A DNA stretch of 64,000 nt from Clostridia bacterium (GCA_018436095.1 JAHDMJ010000011.1:124001-188000), one strand, 5' to 3'; counted from the first letter of the stretch, positions 1 through 8,528 are shown. The notes: generated by a model not told the origin, from the sequence alone. Numbers and translations: made by a program.

Positions 1-68
1 GAGCCGCAGCCCGCCGTCAAAACCAACAAACACACCATAATAACCGCAATCCATAAACTTTTTCTCAT
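1..68 (-). CDS. N-terminus of a lipoprotein (cut by window edge)
   Basis: Twenty-two codons are visible on the minus strand before the window ends. They start at an ATG (66-68) preceded by GAAGG at 6 nt. The translation MRKSLWIAVIMVCLLVLTAG-CG is a type II signal peptide: two basic residues, a hydrophobic core, then the lipobox LTAGC, so the protein should be lipid-anchored outside the membrane. The rest is missing, so its role cannot be told. A solute-binding protein would be typical, since the PLP enzyme gene upstream (113-1387) lies only 44 bp away on the same strand and may be co-transcribed. Confidence 0.7.
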   Translation of the reverse strand, partial: MRKSLWIAVIMVCLLVLTAGCG

Positions 69-112
69 TATTATCCTTCTTTCTCCTTTATTCTATATAT
101 TCCCGGCCATTA

Positions 113-1387
113 TTAGGAATGGCCGGCCATAAAAGCCTTTACCGCCTGAATTGTCCTTTCCACTTCCGCCAACGTATTGTAAGGGGCAAAGCCAATCCGG
201 ACCAAGCCGCCATTTTTTTGCCGGTCAAGAACTTCAAAGACCATCTTGATAGCATAGAAGCTGCCGGCCCAGACAAAGATGCCCTGTTGGGCCAGATAGG
301 CGGCGCAATCGGCTGCTTTTCTGTCTTTGATGGCAAAAGAAACCGTGGAAGTTCTGGGCTGGCCCGGCTGAGGACCAAAAAGGGTAATACCTTCTATCTC
401 ACCCAGCCCTGCCCGCAGCTTAGCAGCCAAGGTTTCTTCATAAGCGTCGATGGCCAGCATACCGGCCACAATATTTTTACGGCGGCCTGCCAGCCCTTTG
501 AGCTGCTCTGCAAAGCTATCCGTATATTTAGCGCCCAGGCCGGCAATAAACTCCACGGCTTCCGCCGCACCGCAAATAGCCTCAAAGCTGGGAGTGCCGA
601 TCTCGAATTTTTCCGGGGCTAAGGTATTGTCTAAAGCCAGCACCCGGATGGTATTGAGCCTATCCATTACCGAGGTTTTGGCATAAATAACACCCAGATG
701 AGGTCCAAAAAACTTATAGGCGGAGCAAATCAGGAAATCCGTATCGATATCCTGAACATCGATAGGCTTGTGAGCGGCATAATGAACGGCATCCACCACC
801 GTCAATGCTCCCACATGGTGGGCCATAGCGATAATTTTCTTAACGTCATTAATAGCTCCTACGGCGTTTGATGCCCAGTTGACGGCCACCACCTTCGTCA
901 TTTTAGAAAGCTTCGCCTGATAGTCTTCCATATCCAAGGTGCAATTGCGCTTATCCACTTTCACGCTTTTGACGATGGCCCCGTATTCCTCCAATAAACG
1001 CCAGGGTGAACGGTTGCCCTCATGGTCCAGATCGGTAATCAGCACTTCGTCCCCCGGCCTGATGCTGCGGGCTATAGATAAAGCCAGGCGAAAGTTATTG
1101 GAGGAAGAATTAAAGCCGAAAGATACCTCCTGCCAACGGCAGTTGAAAAAATCGGCATAGATTTCCCGGGCCTGCTGGACAAGGGCGTCGCTTTCCACCG
1201 AAGTAATAAACTTGCCATGAGTGTTGGCATTATGATGATAAAGGTAGTCATTAATTTTTTCCACCACCCGGACAGGAACTTGCGTACCGCCGGGGCCGTC
1301 GAAATAGATTGCCGGATGACCATTAACCTGTCTTTTTAGGGCGGGAAACTGATCGATGACCCATTGAACGTCAAAATTAAATACCAT
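113..1387 (-). CDS. Class V aminotransferase / cysteine-desulfurase-like PLP enzyme lacking the catalytic Cys
   Basis: This is a fold-type I PLP enzyme resembling the SufS/CsdA-like family (VC1184-type subfamily). Visible are the N-terminal YFDGPGGTQVP segment, the PLP-contacting VVDAVHYA motif (Asp about residue 199) and the Schiff-base lysine in SAYKFFGPH (about residue 225). True group II desulfurases carry a reactive Cys in an HCA motif near the C-terminus. Here that stretch reads GSFYAIKM with no Cys, so persulfide chemistry is unlikely and the substrate is unknown. I start it at the ATG at 1387 (AAGGGAG 8 nt upstream) rather than an earlier TTG, giving 424 aa. It has its own promoter, so it is not part of the TRAP operon upstream, which ends at the terminator at 1570-1601. 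Confidence 0.85.
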   Translation of the reverse strand: MVFNFDVQWVIDQFPALKRQVNGHPAIYFDGPGGTQVPVRVVEKINDYLYHHNANTHGKFITSVESDALVQQAREIYADFFNCRWQEVSFGFNSSSNNFRLALSIARSIRPGDEVLITDLDHEGNRSPWRLLEEYGAIVKSVKVDKRNCTLDMEDYQAKLSKMTKVVAVNWASNAVGAINDVKKIIAMAHHVGALTVVDAVHYAAHKPIDVQDIDTDFLICSAYKFFGPHLGVIYAKTSVMDRLNTIRVLALDNTLAPEKFEIGTPSFEAICGAAEAVEFIAGLGAKYTDSFAEQLKGLAGRRKNIVAGMLAIDAYEETLAAKLRAGLGEIEGITLFGPQPGQPRTSTVSFAIKDRKAADCAAYLAQQGIFVWAGSFYAIKMVFEVLDRQKNGGLVRIGFAPYNTLAEVERTIQAVKAFMAGHS

Positions 1388-1431
1388 ATATAACGCTCCC
1401 TTCAAAGCCCGTGAATTTAGGACTATTTGAA

Positions 1432-1460
1432 ATTGTATAAGAAGCTTCCAAATAAATCAA
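1432..1460 (-). promoter_or_regulatory. Sigma-A-type promoter of the PLP enzyme gene
   Basis: On the minus strand TTGATT (1455-1460) is separated by 17 nt from TACAAT (1432-1437), about 45 bp before the start codon at 1387. It lies just downstream of the TRAP operon terminator, as expected for a new transcription unit. Confidence 0.55.
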
Positions 1461-1569
1461 CCCTGAATTATTAACGACGAAATATCATACCATGATGCAG
1501 GCTGATTATTACTCTGCCGTAATGAATACTATATTTAATGTAGCCGATCCCGGGGATTTTTTACCGAGC

Positions 1570-1601
1570 AAAAAACAGAGGCGCCTGAAAAGGCGCCTCT
1601 G
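1570..1601 (-). terminator. Intrinsic terminator of the LarA-like/TRAP operon
   Basis: A perfect 11-bp stem (CAGAGGCGCCT) with a 4-nt loop is followed on the minus strand by TTTTTTG. It lies 48 bp after the dctM stop codon and closes the operon that starts at about 9.0 kb. Confidence 0.85.
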
Positions 1602-1648
1602 CAACCGATTTTTTCAATCTCGGCTCATTCATTCCCGGCCAATGGGGC

Positions 1649-2935
1649 TTATACTCCTATGCCAAAGAGCTTGGGCAGCAGCATGGAGATTGGTTCAATA
1701 TAGGTAATAAGCAGCAAAGCCACCACATTGAAAATCAGGAAGGGCACCGCTGCTTTTGATATCCGCTCGATGGATATCTTATTTATGCCGCAGGCCACAA
1801 ACAGGTTTACTCCCAGAGGCGGCGTACTCATACCAAGGGCCAGATTCACAATCATAATGATACCGAAGTGGATAGGACTTACCCCCAAAGCAGCGACTAT
1901 GGGCAGGAAAATCGGCGTCAGAATAATCAGGGCCGCATTGGTTTCCATAAAACAGCCTACCACTAAGAGCATCAGGTTAATAATCATTAGGATTACATAC
2001 TTATTTTCCGACCAACTCATCATGGTACGGGCCACGGCGTCGGGAATGCGCTCGCTGGTCATGATCCAGCCGAAAACTTTGGCCGTGGCGATAATCAGCA
2101 TGATCATTGCTGTCGTTACCGCAGCGTTGGTCAATACCTTGGGAATTTCTTTCAGTTTCAGCTCCCGGTAAACCACCGTGCCTACCAGCAGGCCATAAAA
2201 ACAGGCCACCGCGGCGGCTTCCGTGGGGGTAAAATAGCCGCCGTAAATCCCGCCCAGGATAATAACAGGCATAAGGATTGCCCAAAAAGCGTCCAGAAAA
2301 GCCTGTAAACGTTCTTTGCCGCTGGCCTTAACACCGGCTTTGCCATAGCCCTTTTTCTTGGCGATCTGCCAGGCACAGATCATCAGCGACAGGCCTACCA
2401 CGATACCGGGGATAAAACCGGCGGTAAACAAGCCGCTGATTGAAACGTTGGACATTACGGCAAAGGTTACCATAGGAATGGAGGGCGGAATAATAATGCC
2501 GATAGCGCCGGCTAATGCCATGACCGCAGCGGCATATCCCTTGTCATAACCGGCTTCCTGCATGGCCGGAATCATAATACCGCCGATAGCCGCTACTGTG
2601 GCGGGGCCGGAGCCGGAAATAGCCGCGAAAAACATGCAGGTAATGATGGCAACCAGGGCCAGGCCGCCGGTGAGATGGCCTACCATGCTGTTGGCCAGGC
2701 GAATCAGACGGCGGGAGATGCCGCCGAACTCCATCAATGAGCCGGCGATCATAAACAGGGGAATAGCCAGCAGGGGAAAGGAGTCTACGGCGGTAAACAT
2801 CTGCTGCGGTACCAAGGTGATAGGCATCAGGCTAAAAAACCATAAAGCGATAAACGAAGCCATGCCGAGAACGATGGCAATGGGCAGGCCCCAGATAGCA
2901 AAGACCGCAAAACAGGTCATTAAAGCAGCACCCAT
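1649..2935 (-). CDS. dctM: TRAP transporter large permease (DctM family)
   Basis: This is the 428-aa large membrane subunit of a tripartite ATP-independent periplasmic transporter, which drives solute uptake with an ion gradient. The sequence is almost entirely hydrophobic, about 12 helices, with family features such as SGSGPATVAAIGGIMIPAM and the PPSIPMV loop. The length is usual for DctM. Its ATG overlaps the dctQ stop as TAATG, pointing to translational coupling. It is the last gene of an operon with dctQ, dctP and the LarA-like racemase, so the substrate may be a 2-hydroxy acid; that part is inference. Confidence 0.93.
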   Translation of the reverse strand: MGAALMTCFAVFAIWGLPIAIVLGMASFIALWFFSLMPITLVPQQMFTAVDSFPLLAIPLFMIAGSLMEFGGISRRLIRLANSMVGHLTGGLALVAIITCMFFAAISGSGPATVAAIGGIMIPAMQEAGYDKGYAAAVMALAGAIGIIIPPSIPMVTFAVMSNVSISGLFTAGFIPGIVVGLSLMICAWQIAKKKGYGKAGVKASGKERLQAFLDAFWAILMPVIILGGIYGGYFTPTEAAAVACFYGLLVGTVVYRELKLKEIPKVLTNAAVTTAMIMLIIATAKVFGWIMTSERIPDAVARTMMSWSENKYVILMIINLMLLVVGCFMETNAALIILTPIFLPIVAALGVSPIHFGIIMIVNLALGMSTPPLGVNLFVACGINKISIERISKAAVPFLIFNVVALLLITYIEPISMLLPKLFGIGV

Positions 2936-3468
2936 TATACATTTCCCCCTTCCTCTTTACTGATGATTTCCGAGGTAACGGTCCCTTGGGCAATGGGTTC
3001 ATTAAAATTGCGGATCATATGGGCAATGGAACTCAAATAGCGGATGATCATTAATCCGGAGCCTACGGGCATAGCCGCATAAGGCCACCACATGGGGATG
3101 CGCATAGCCGGTGAAATCTGGCCGTACATCATCTGCTTTTGAATGATCCCAATACTATAGACAAAGACCACGCCGCAAAAGAAAATACAAATAAGATAAC
3201 CCAGAATGATAATGACTTTGCGGGCTTTTTCCGGAATCAGCATGGTGAATGCCTCTACGCCGATATGAGCGCCTCTTTTTACACCCAGGGAAGCGCCGAT
3301 GAAAGTAATCCAAACAGTTAAATAACGGGATGTTTCCTCGGACCAGGTTAAGGAACCGCCGGTCATGCGAAAAATCACCTGAAGAAATACAACGATGGCC
3401 ATGGTTCCCATTAGAATAGCCAAAGCATATTCTTCAAATTTGTCCAGGAATTGAAAAAACTTATTCAC
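2935..3468 (-). CDS. dctQ: TRAP transporter small permease (DctQ family)
   Basis: This is the small four-helix membrane subunit of the TRAP transporter. It shows the family signature of a tryptophan-rich SLTWSEETSRYLTVW segment after the first helices, a charged LGVKRGAHIGVE loop, then two further helices. I place the start at a GTG (3466-3468) because AAGGAGG lies 8 nt upstream; the longer reading frame to 3531 would put that site inside the coding region. The protein is then 177 aa, usual for DctQ. It sits between dctP and dctM and is co-transcribed with both. Confidence 0.9.
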   Translation of the reverse strand: MNKFFQFLDKFEEYALAILMGTMAIVVFLQVIFRMTGGSLTWSEETSRYLTVWITFIGASLGVKRGAHIGVEAFTMLIPEKARKVIIILGYLICIFFCGVVFVYSIGIIQKQMMYGQISPAMRIPMWWPYAAMPVGSGLMIIRYLSSIAHMIRNFNEPIAQGTVTSEIISKEEGGNV

Positions 3469-3543
3469 GAGTTCAACCTCCTTTTGCTTAGCGACCTTGC
3501 GACAGACTCCTTGGAATTGAGGCAAAACCATGTTTCAGCCGGA

Positions 3544-4557
3544 TCAGGGCTTGAAGTTTTGCACTTTTTCGATTAGCTCGGCAGGAATCTTGTCGGAACC
3601 CGTACCCTCAAATTTGTCGTATACCGATTGCACCGCCGCCCGGAATTCGGCTTTGTCAATTTCATTGATCTGTATGCCTTTTTCCACCAATTCCTTCAGC
3701 AGCCTGGCGTTCATTTCATCCAAAAGTCCCCGTTCATAATCTTGCGCTTCTTTGGCCGCTTCATAAACCGCATTCCTGACGTCTTCCGGCAAATTATTAT
3801 AATAGTCCAAAGCCATCAGAAAAGGAGCGGGAGCATAGAAATGCTCGGTTAAAGAAAGGTAAGTCTGCACCTCGTAAAACTTCGACGTATCCACAATGGC
3901 CAAGGGATTTTCCTGACCATCAATCGTTTTTTGCTGCAAAGCCGTAAACAGCTCGCCGAAAGCCATAGGAGTAGGATCGGCGCCCATAGCGGAAAAGGAA
4001 TCCATATGGATGGGATTTTCCATGGTGCGAATCTTAATTCCCTGGAGATCCTCAGGATGTTGAATAGGACGCCTTGAATTGGTTACGCTGCGGAAACCAT
4101 TTTCAAAATACAATAAGCCCTTAATGCCCTGGCTGGCCAGGTCCTCCAGCATCCCCATACCCACCTCGCTGTCTACGCAGCCTCTGGCGGTGGCAGTATC
4201 CGTAAAGATATAAGGCAAGTCAAATACCAGGAAATCACTGGTGAAACCGGATAGGGGAGCCGTGGAAACCAAGGCCATTTCCAGAGTGCCTAACTGGAGC
4301 CCCTCGATCATATCCCGTTCATTACCCAGCATAGAATTGGGAAATACCTCTACCCTGACCCGGCCATCGGTTTTCTCTTCCAATACCTTCTTAAAATAGT
4401 TCAATCCGTCGGTGTAGGGATGATCCGTAGCCAGAACATGTCCCACCCGAATAACGTAGTCCACTCCGGAGTCTGCTGCCCACACGCCTCGCTGACAGCC
4501 TCCGGCTACGCTTAACGCCATCAAAAAGCATAAAAGAAGCACCATCTTTTTTCTCAT
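3544..4557 (-). CDS. dctP: TRAP transporter solute-binding protein (DctP family)
   Basis: This is the extracytoplasmic binding protein that captures the ligand for the DctQM permease. It starts with MRKKMVLLLCFLMALSVAGG-C, a signal peptide with a plausible lipobox (AGGC). The mature part has DctP hallmarks: RVGHVLATDHPY near the N-terminus, GIKIRTMENPIH with the arginine that usually binds a ligand carboxylate, and QKTIDGQENP. An AGGAGG lies 8 nt before the ATG at 4557, so the seven extra upstream codons of the open frame are not used. Length 337 aa. The gap of 123 bp to the LarA-like gene shows no clear terminator. Confidence 0.92.
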   Translation of the reverse strand: MRKKMVLLLCFLMALSVAGGCQRGVWAADSGVDYVIRVGHVLATDHPYTDGLNYFKKVLEEKTDGRVRVEVFPNSMLGNERDMIEGLQLGTLEMALVSTAPLSGFTSDFLVFDLPYIFTDTATARGCVDSEVGMGMLEDLASQGIKGLLYFENGFRSVTNSRRPIQHPEDLQGIKIRTMENPIHMDSFSAMGADPTPMAFGELFTALQQKTIDGQENPLAIVDTSKFYEVQTYLSLTEHFYAPAPFLMALDYYNNLPEDVRNAVYEAAKEAQDYERGLLDEMNARLLKELVEKGIQINEIDKAEFRAAVQSVYDKFEGTGSDKIPAELIEKVQNFKP

Positions 4558-4680
4558 TTGCTCATCCTCCTCAGCCATTCCTCAATAATGTCTCCCTGAG
4601 GCCCTCTTGCCTTTTATACCGCTACTTTTACTCCTATATCGCCTCCTTTCACATCAAAAAATTCTGCGGCAGCCAGGCCT

Positions 4681-5937
4681 TTAAAAATCTTTGGCCAATT
4701 TTCCCTGCCGGTCAAAAGACAGTTCTTTGCCTCTTGCCAACATCTCCACGCCTTTCAGCTCTTCCAGCAAACTTTCCGACACCCACATTTTCTCTAAATG
4801 CAGCGTATTTTCAATAATTGCTACTTTAGCCTCCCGGCAGCAGAGATTGCCCAGGGTTTTAAATCCTGCATCCACCGCCTCCTTTTCCGTATCGAACCAG
4901 ACGGGGAGTTTGCCTCTTTCCAAATAGGTCGTAGCAATAAGATTAGCCTTCATGCTGTCATAATCGATGGCCTCTACCAGTTCCTTCGTAGTAATATCCG
5001 CCAGGCCAATGCCCAGGGCATTGCCGTAAGAAAGAGGATTGAGCCGAAGGACGATCAGCTTCTCCACCCAGGGCTTTTGAGGCTCCGGCACGCCGTTAAC
5101 CCTGATCCGCCCAATGACCTTCGTATCCATGCCGGTGCCGCTGAACATTTTACCAATCTCTTTAACAATCAACAAATCCAACCGGTCCATGGGCAGATGA
5201 GGTACTTGCTGCCTGGCCAAAACCAAAAGTCTGGCGTCTTCCTTTAAAAAATCCTCCGGCTTTATACCTTGCAGCTTCCAGGTTTCATCCCGGGAATTTT
5301 CCACAATAGCAAGGCCGCCCAGAATTGGAGCCTTTTCCAGGGCTACCCGGCAGACTTGGGGAATGGCGGCAGCCAGACCGTGGGCATGTAATGCAGAACA
5401 ACCTTTTTCATTGCCCAGGCCAATGGCGACCATTTTTACTATGCCGCTTTCGTTATCGGCAATAAAATCCGTATGGGGCTTAATCCGGTTAATTACGATA
5501 ATGCCGTCGGCTTCATAGGCTATCCGGTCAAAATAAACCGGAACACCTTCCTCCGTTTGCCCCAGCTCTACCACCTCCATGCCGGAACAGATGGGACAGC
5601 CCATAGCCGCCTCCGTTATTCCATAATGCTCCAGCACCTCCAACTGCCCCTCTGCCGTAGCTCCGCCATGGCTGCCCATAGCCGGAACAATAAAAGGCTG
5701 TCCCCCCCATTCTTTAACACAGTCCGCTGCCGCCCGGATAATTTCCGCAATATTGCTGATGCCCCGGCTGCCGGCGGTAATGGCTATCCTGGCTCCGCCG
5801 GATAATCTTTGGACCATGCCCAGAGAAATCATCTGCCTTTTTACCTCGCCGCCAATATCCTCTAGTTTTTCCCGGCCTAGCTTCTGCCGGATCAGGGTCA
5901 TTTGCGGATAGGCTATCGTCTCCGCCAGGGTTTTCAT
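4681..5937 (-). CDS. LarA-like nickel-pincer 2-hydroxyacid racemase homologue
   Basis: The 418-aa protein belongs to the lactate racemase (LarA/DUF2088) family, which epimerises 2-hydroxy acids using a nickel-pincer nucleotide cofactor. Visible are PAMGSHGGATAEGQ (His90), RIKPHTDF (His155) and SGIVKMVAIG...SALHAHG (Lys168, His184). In Lactiplantibacillus LarA the catalytic pair is His108/His174, the cofactor-bound lysine Lys184 and the nickel ligand His200; the spacings here (65, 13 and 16) are close to those (66, 10, 16), so the site looks intact. I start at the ATG at 5937 (GGAG just upstream), not the long frame to 6075. The cofactor-building enzymes LarB, LarC and LarE are not in this window. 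The substrate is unknown; the TRAP genes downstream suggest an imported acid. Confidence 0.82.
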   Translation of the reverse strand: MKTLAETIAYPQMTLIRQKLGREKLEDIGGEVKRQMISLGMVQRLSGGARIAITAGSRGISNIAEIIRAAADCVKEWGGQPFIVPAMGSHGGATAEGQLEVLEHYGITEAAMGCPICSGMEVVELGQTEEGVPVYFDRIAYEADGIIVINRIKPHTDFIADNESGIVKMVAIGLGNEKGCSALHAHGLAAAIPQVCRVALEKAPILGGLAIVENSRDETWKLQGIKPEDFLKEDARLLVLARQQVPHLPMDRLDLLIVKEIGKMFSGTGMDTKVIGRIRVNGVPEPQKPWVEKLIVLRLNPLSYGNALGIGLADITTKELVEAIDYDSMKANLIATTYLERGKLPVWFDTEKEAVDAGFKTLGNLCCREAKVAIIENTLHLEKMWVSESLLEELKGVEMLARGKELSFDRQGKLAKDF

Positions 5938-5957
5938 CTTTCTCCGCCCCCTTAAGC

Positions 5958-6566
5958 TTAAAGTTTTATTACCTGAGTCTCTTGCAGAGAGCCGGCAGCC
6001 AGAATCCCCTTCTGTCCCCGGCCGCTGCCGTCGGCGGCATAAAGCCAGGCCGCCGGCAAGTCTTCTTGCAAACAACGGTTGAACAACCGGTATCGCTCAT
6101 CGGGGTTCCAAAGCTTTTTTTGCCTTTCCCCCTCCAGAAATCTGTCACGCAAGGCCCGAGCCCGGCAAAACGGGCCGGCAAAGACAAAACCCGGCCCTCC
6201 CGGTCTGGCCCAAAGCACCAGATCCTTCTCCAACTCTTCCAAGCCGCCGTAGGCTGAAGCGGACTGGCGATGAGGAGAGCCGATGACGCCGCCGGTAGAG
6301 GCCTGCCGGCCTTTGACAGCTAAAACTGCCGCCGCTGCAGGCACCCACCGCAAGCAATGGCGGCTGAGCATTGCAGCCAAACACCGATCCAGCTCCACAG
6401 GATCCTGAGGCCATAAAATCTCCTCATCCTCTATGGCGGCTAAAGCTTTCTTTACCTGCAAGTTTTTTTCCCGGCTGCAAATGGCCCCAGCCGCCAGCCA
6501 GTATCCCTGGGGCCTTATTCTTATCTTTATCGCCAAAGCTGTATAATCCATGATCAGCAGACCCAC
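5958..6566 (-). CDS. Uncharacterised 202-aa protein of the LarA-like operon
   Basis: I do not recognise this protein. It is soluble, with no signal peptide or membrane helix, and is rich in Arg, Leu and Ala. Recognisable pieces are GYWLAAGAICSREKN near the N-terminus, a central GGVIGSPHRQSASAYGG segment and WARPGGPGFVFAGPF. The frame opens with a GTG that overlaps the preceding stop codon (TAGTG); an internal ATG (residue 6, MDYTALAIKIRIRPQGY) is an alternative start, and neither has a strong ribosome binding site. The gene is embedded in the operon, 20 bp before the LarA-like gene, so it probably belongs to the same pathway. Confidence 0.6.
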   Translation of the reverse strand: MGLLIMDYTALAIKIRIRPQGYWLAAGAICSREKNLQVKKALAAIEDEEILWPQDPVELDRCLAAMLSRHCLRWVPAAAAVLAVKGRQASTGGVIGSPHRQSASAYGGLEELEKDLVLWARPGGPGFVFAGPFCRARALRDRFLEGERQKKLWNPDERYRLFNRCLQEDLPAAWLYAADGSGRGQKGILAAGSLQETQVIKL

Positions 6567-7102
6567 TATTCCGACAATTTTATCTTAGCTGCGCTGGCGG
6601 GATATTGAGCCAGGACAGCTTCGGTCATTTGGCGGTTGATGATATCCAAATCCCTTACTCCCTCTTCATAGCTTCGGACAAAGGCTTCCATTGCAGCCTT
6701 AGCCTCCACATAAGGCCCCGGCAGATTGATGACCAAAGCCTCCTGCAGCCTGCCGCAGACCAGCTTGCACCACAAATGGCCATTCTTACCGTAAACCGAC
6801 CGGCTAAAGCAGTCTTGCAGCATCAGTTCCATGGCGCTATGCGTGTAGTCTTCGCATAGTGTGGAGCTAAAACGGTGGCCGCCGCCGCTGCCGCCAATCA
6901 GAATAACCAGATCTGCCGCTGCCGCCTCTTTTATGGCCTCTGCAATTACATCCTCCCTATCGGCAAGGGGGGGCCGCCGCTCCACACAACATAAGGGGTT
7001 TAACTTCAGCAGTTGCAGCATCACCTCGGGGCTGTCCGTATCGATAACCAAACCGTCACAGATCTCTTGGCCCGTAGGCAGAATCACGGCTTTCTCAATC
7101 AT
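6566..7102 (-). CDS. MoaB/MogA-fold (molybdopterin-binding-like) protein
   Basis: The 178-aa protein resembles the MoCF_biosynth fold shared by MoaB, MogA, MoeA and CinA. Matching parts are the opening VILPTGQEICDGLVIDTDSP (compare TG-E-i--G-v-DtN) and ADLVILIGGSGGGHRF (compare aD-vittGG-g-g). The C-terminal part (DYTHSAMELML, YGKNGHLWCKL, INLPGPYVEAKAAMEAF) is not typical of MogA. I start at the ATG at 7102, which overlaps the preceding stop by 8 nt and has GGTGG 8 nt upstream. With a LarA-like enzyme nearby, a role around a nucleotide-type cofactor or ligand is possible but unproven; no molybdoenzyme gene is nearby. Confidence 0.65.
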   Translation of the reverse strand: MIEKAVILPTGQEICDGLVIDTDSPEVMLQLLKLNPLCCVERRPPLADREDVIAEAIKEAAAADLVILIGGSGGGHRFSSTLCEDYTHSAMELMLQDCFSRSVYGKNGHLWCKLVCGRLQEALVINLPGPYVEAKAAMEAFVRSYEEGVRDLDIINRQMTEAVLAQYPASAAKIKLSE

Positions 7103-7469
7103 GCCTGATCCACCTTTCCCTGGCGCAAGCCGTTTGGGTTTTGCCTTCAAGCTCCGAATAACCTACTTCCATAATCCTCTTGGCTTCGGCAATTTCTGCC
7201 ACCTCCGTAGCGGTTATGCCTTGGCTTAGAGAAACAGCGGCAATAATTCCTTCTTCATCTTTTAAAAGCTGTTGGGGGTCTATGCCGTACACATCCATAT
7301 CCAGGGAACTGCCGGTGACGCCGATGACTCTGACGATAGTATTCAGTTTTGCCGTCAACAGCTCTTCCAGGCTGCGGGTATCCAGGCCCTTCACCTGAAG
7401 CCCGCTGATTTTCAGTACTGTTTTATCGGCATAAGCAATCACATAGGTCTTCTTGTCCAAGGCGTCCAT
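7095..7469 (-). CDS. Uncharacterised 124-aa protein of the LarA-like operon
   Basis: No family is recognised. The start at the ATG 7467-7469 is chosen because GAGGAG lies 7 nt upstream; the open frame extends 11 codons further without such a site. The small alpha/beta-looking protein has a beta-rich N-terminus (KKTYVIAYADKTVLKISGLQ), a middle segment with VRVIGVTGSSLDMDVYGIDP and a helical C-terminus (TATEVAEIAEAKRIMEVG). The distal end overlaps the MoaB-like gene by 8 nt, so the two are translated from one mRNA. It could be a small subunit of an enzyme formed with the 339-aa neighbour; that is inference from order and size only. Confidence 0.6.
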   Translation of the reverse strand: MDALDKKTYVIAYADKTVLKISGLQVKGLDTRSLEELLTAKLNTIVRVIGVTGSSLDMDVYGIDPQQLLKDEEGIIAAVSLSQGITATEVAEIAEAKRIMEVGYSELEGKTQTACARERWIRHD

Positions 7470-7508
7470 AGTTTGTCTCCTCTTGTTCCGCTGTTTTAGC
7501 ACTGCCGG

Positions 7509-8528
7509 CTATAGTGTCAATTGTTTATTAAGAACGAATTCTTCGGCAGCATGGTTTTTCGCTTCCTCTACGCCGGGAATGATTTCTTCCGCCCTGGCCA
7601 GCACTTCCTCTTTGGTCATGCTGCCTTTTTCCATGATCCATTCCCTGGTGCAGCCTACGCTATCAAGCTCCAGTTGAGCCGAAGGCGTGATTCTCTCCAC
7701 CGCAATTTCTGCCCCCATAGCCCTGGCCACGGCCAGCACCGCCGGCGCGCAGCCTAATTCCCGGGCTGGCACGCAGCCGCATTCCAAAGCCCGGATGATG
7801 GCCTGGGCTAAGATCTCTTTTGAGCAAACAATACAAGGAATTGTTTGCTTGAGGGTCTGGGCATATTCTCCCGAACCATGGGCTGTCTCACCGGCATGAA
7901 ACTGAGGATGGGGAAAGACCCGTCCAAACTTTTCCGCCACCGTCATGCCTATACCCACGGAAATGTGCCGGCCGGTAAAACCGGTCATTACTTCTCCGCC
8001 TTTGATGCAGGTCAACTGGCCTAAAATAGGAAAGATCAATTCCTCCATGGTTACAATATTCATCATTTCTGTAGCCGAATTATTGTTGGAAGCCCTGCCG
8101 CTAATCACCACATTATGCACCGGGATCAGCTTATCGGCAGGATTTGGTCCCCTATACAGTTTGCGTTGGGCAAAAAACGCCTGCCATTGTTTTAAATGAG
8201 GCTCATTTTTGATAATCTCCTCAGAATATTCGATTTCCGCCATGGACAAAATCCCAAAGTCATTATTGACCAGCCCCCGGTCGGCAGCGCCCATGCAAAC
8301 AATGGCCCCTTCAACCATCAACCCATCGCTGGTGGTGGTTACAGCGTCCATATCAAAAATATTAATAGCCGTAGGTCCCTCAAAGGCTTTGCCCAACCGC
8401 TGAATCGCCTCCCGGAAAGACAGCCCGCAGGCTTCAATATCTTTTTTATCCACAAATACAATGTTTACCGGGATGATTTTGCCGTCAATATACCCTTCTA
8501 AAATCACTTTATACGGTAAAGCTGTCAT
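7509..8528 (-). CDS. Uncharacterised 339-aa Cys/His-rich protein, likely core enzyme of the LarA-like operon
   Basis: I do not recognise this family. The ATG at 8528 follows an AGAGGG about 5 nt away. The sequence looks like a well-conserved soluble enzyme: N-terminal KVILEGYIDGKIIPVNIVF, then DMDAVTTTSDGLMVEGAIV, GRASNNNSATEMMNIVTMEE, GQLTCIKGGEVMTGFTGRH, VFPHPQFHAGETAHGSGEYA and PARELGCAPAVLAVARAMGA. Several His and Cys residues (PHPQFHAGETAH; CIVCSKE; ECGC; LGCAP; VGC) could bind a metal or act in catalysis. The last about 45 residues are helical and charged. It lies between two other unknowns at the head of the operon. Similarity to selenocysteine or pyruvoyl reductases was considered and not accepted. 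Confidence 0.65.
   Translation of the reverse strand: MTALPYKVILEGYIDGKIIPVNIVFVDKKDIEACGLSFREAIQRLGKAFEGPTAINIFDMDAVTTTSDGLMVEGAIVCMGAADRGLVNNDFGILSMAEIEYSEEIIKNEPHLKQWQAFFAQRKLYRGPNPADKLIPVHNVVISGRASNNNSATEMMNIVTMEELIFPILGQLTCIKGGEVMTGFTGRHISVGIGMTVAEKFGRVFPHPQFHAGETAHGSGEYAQTLKQTIPCIVCSKEILAQAIIRALECGCVPARELGCAPAVLAVARAMGAEIAVERITPSAQLELDSVGCTREWIMEKGSMTKEEVLARAEEIIPGVEEAKNHAAEEFVLNKQLTL

Noticed and set aside
119-622. 167-aa plus-strand frame
   Set aside because: Antisense shadow of the PLP enzyme gene, which has clear family motifs.
7509-8528. PrdA/GrdE-type pyruvoyl (proline or glycine reductase) proprotein
   Set aside because: Only a short L-T-C-I match around a possible cleavage Cys; the rest does not align with PrdA as I remember it, and no prdB or selenoprotein gene is nearby.
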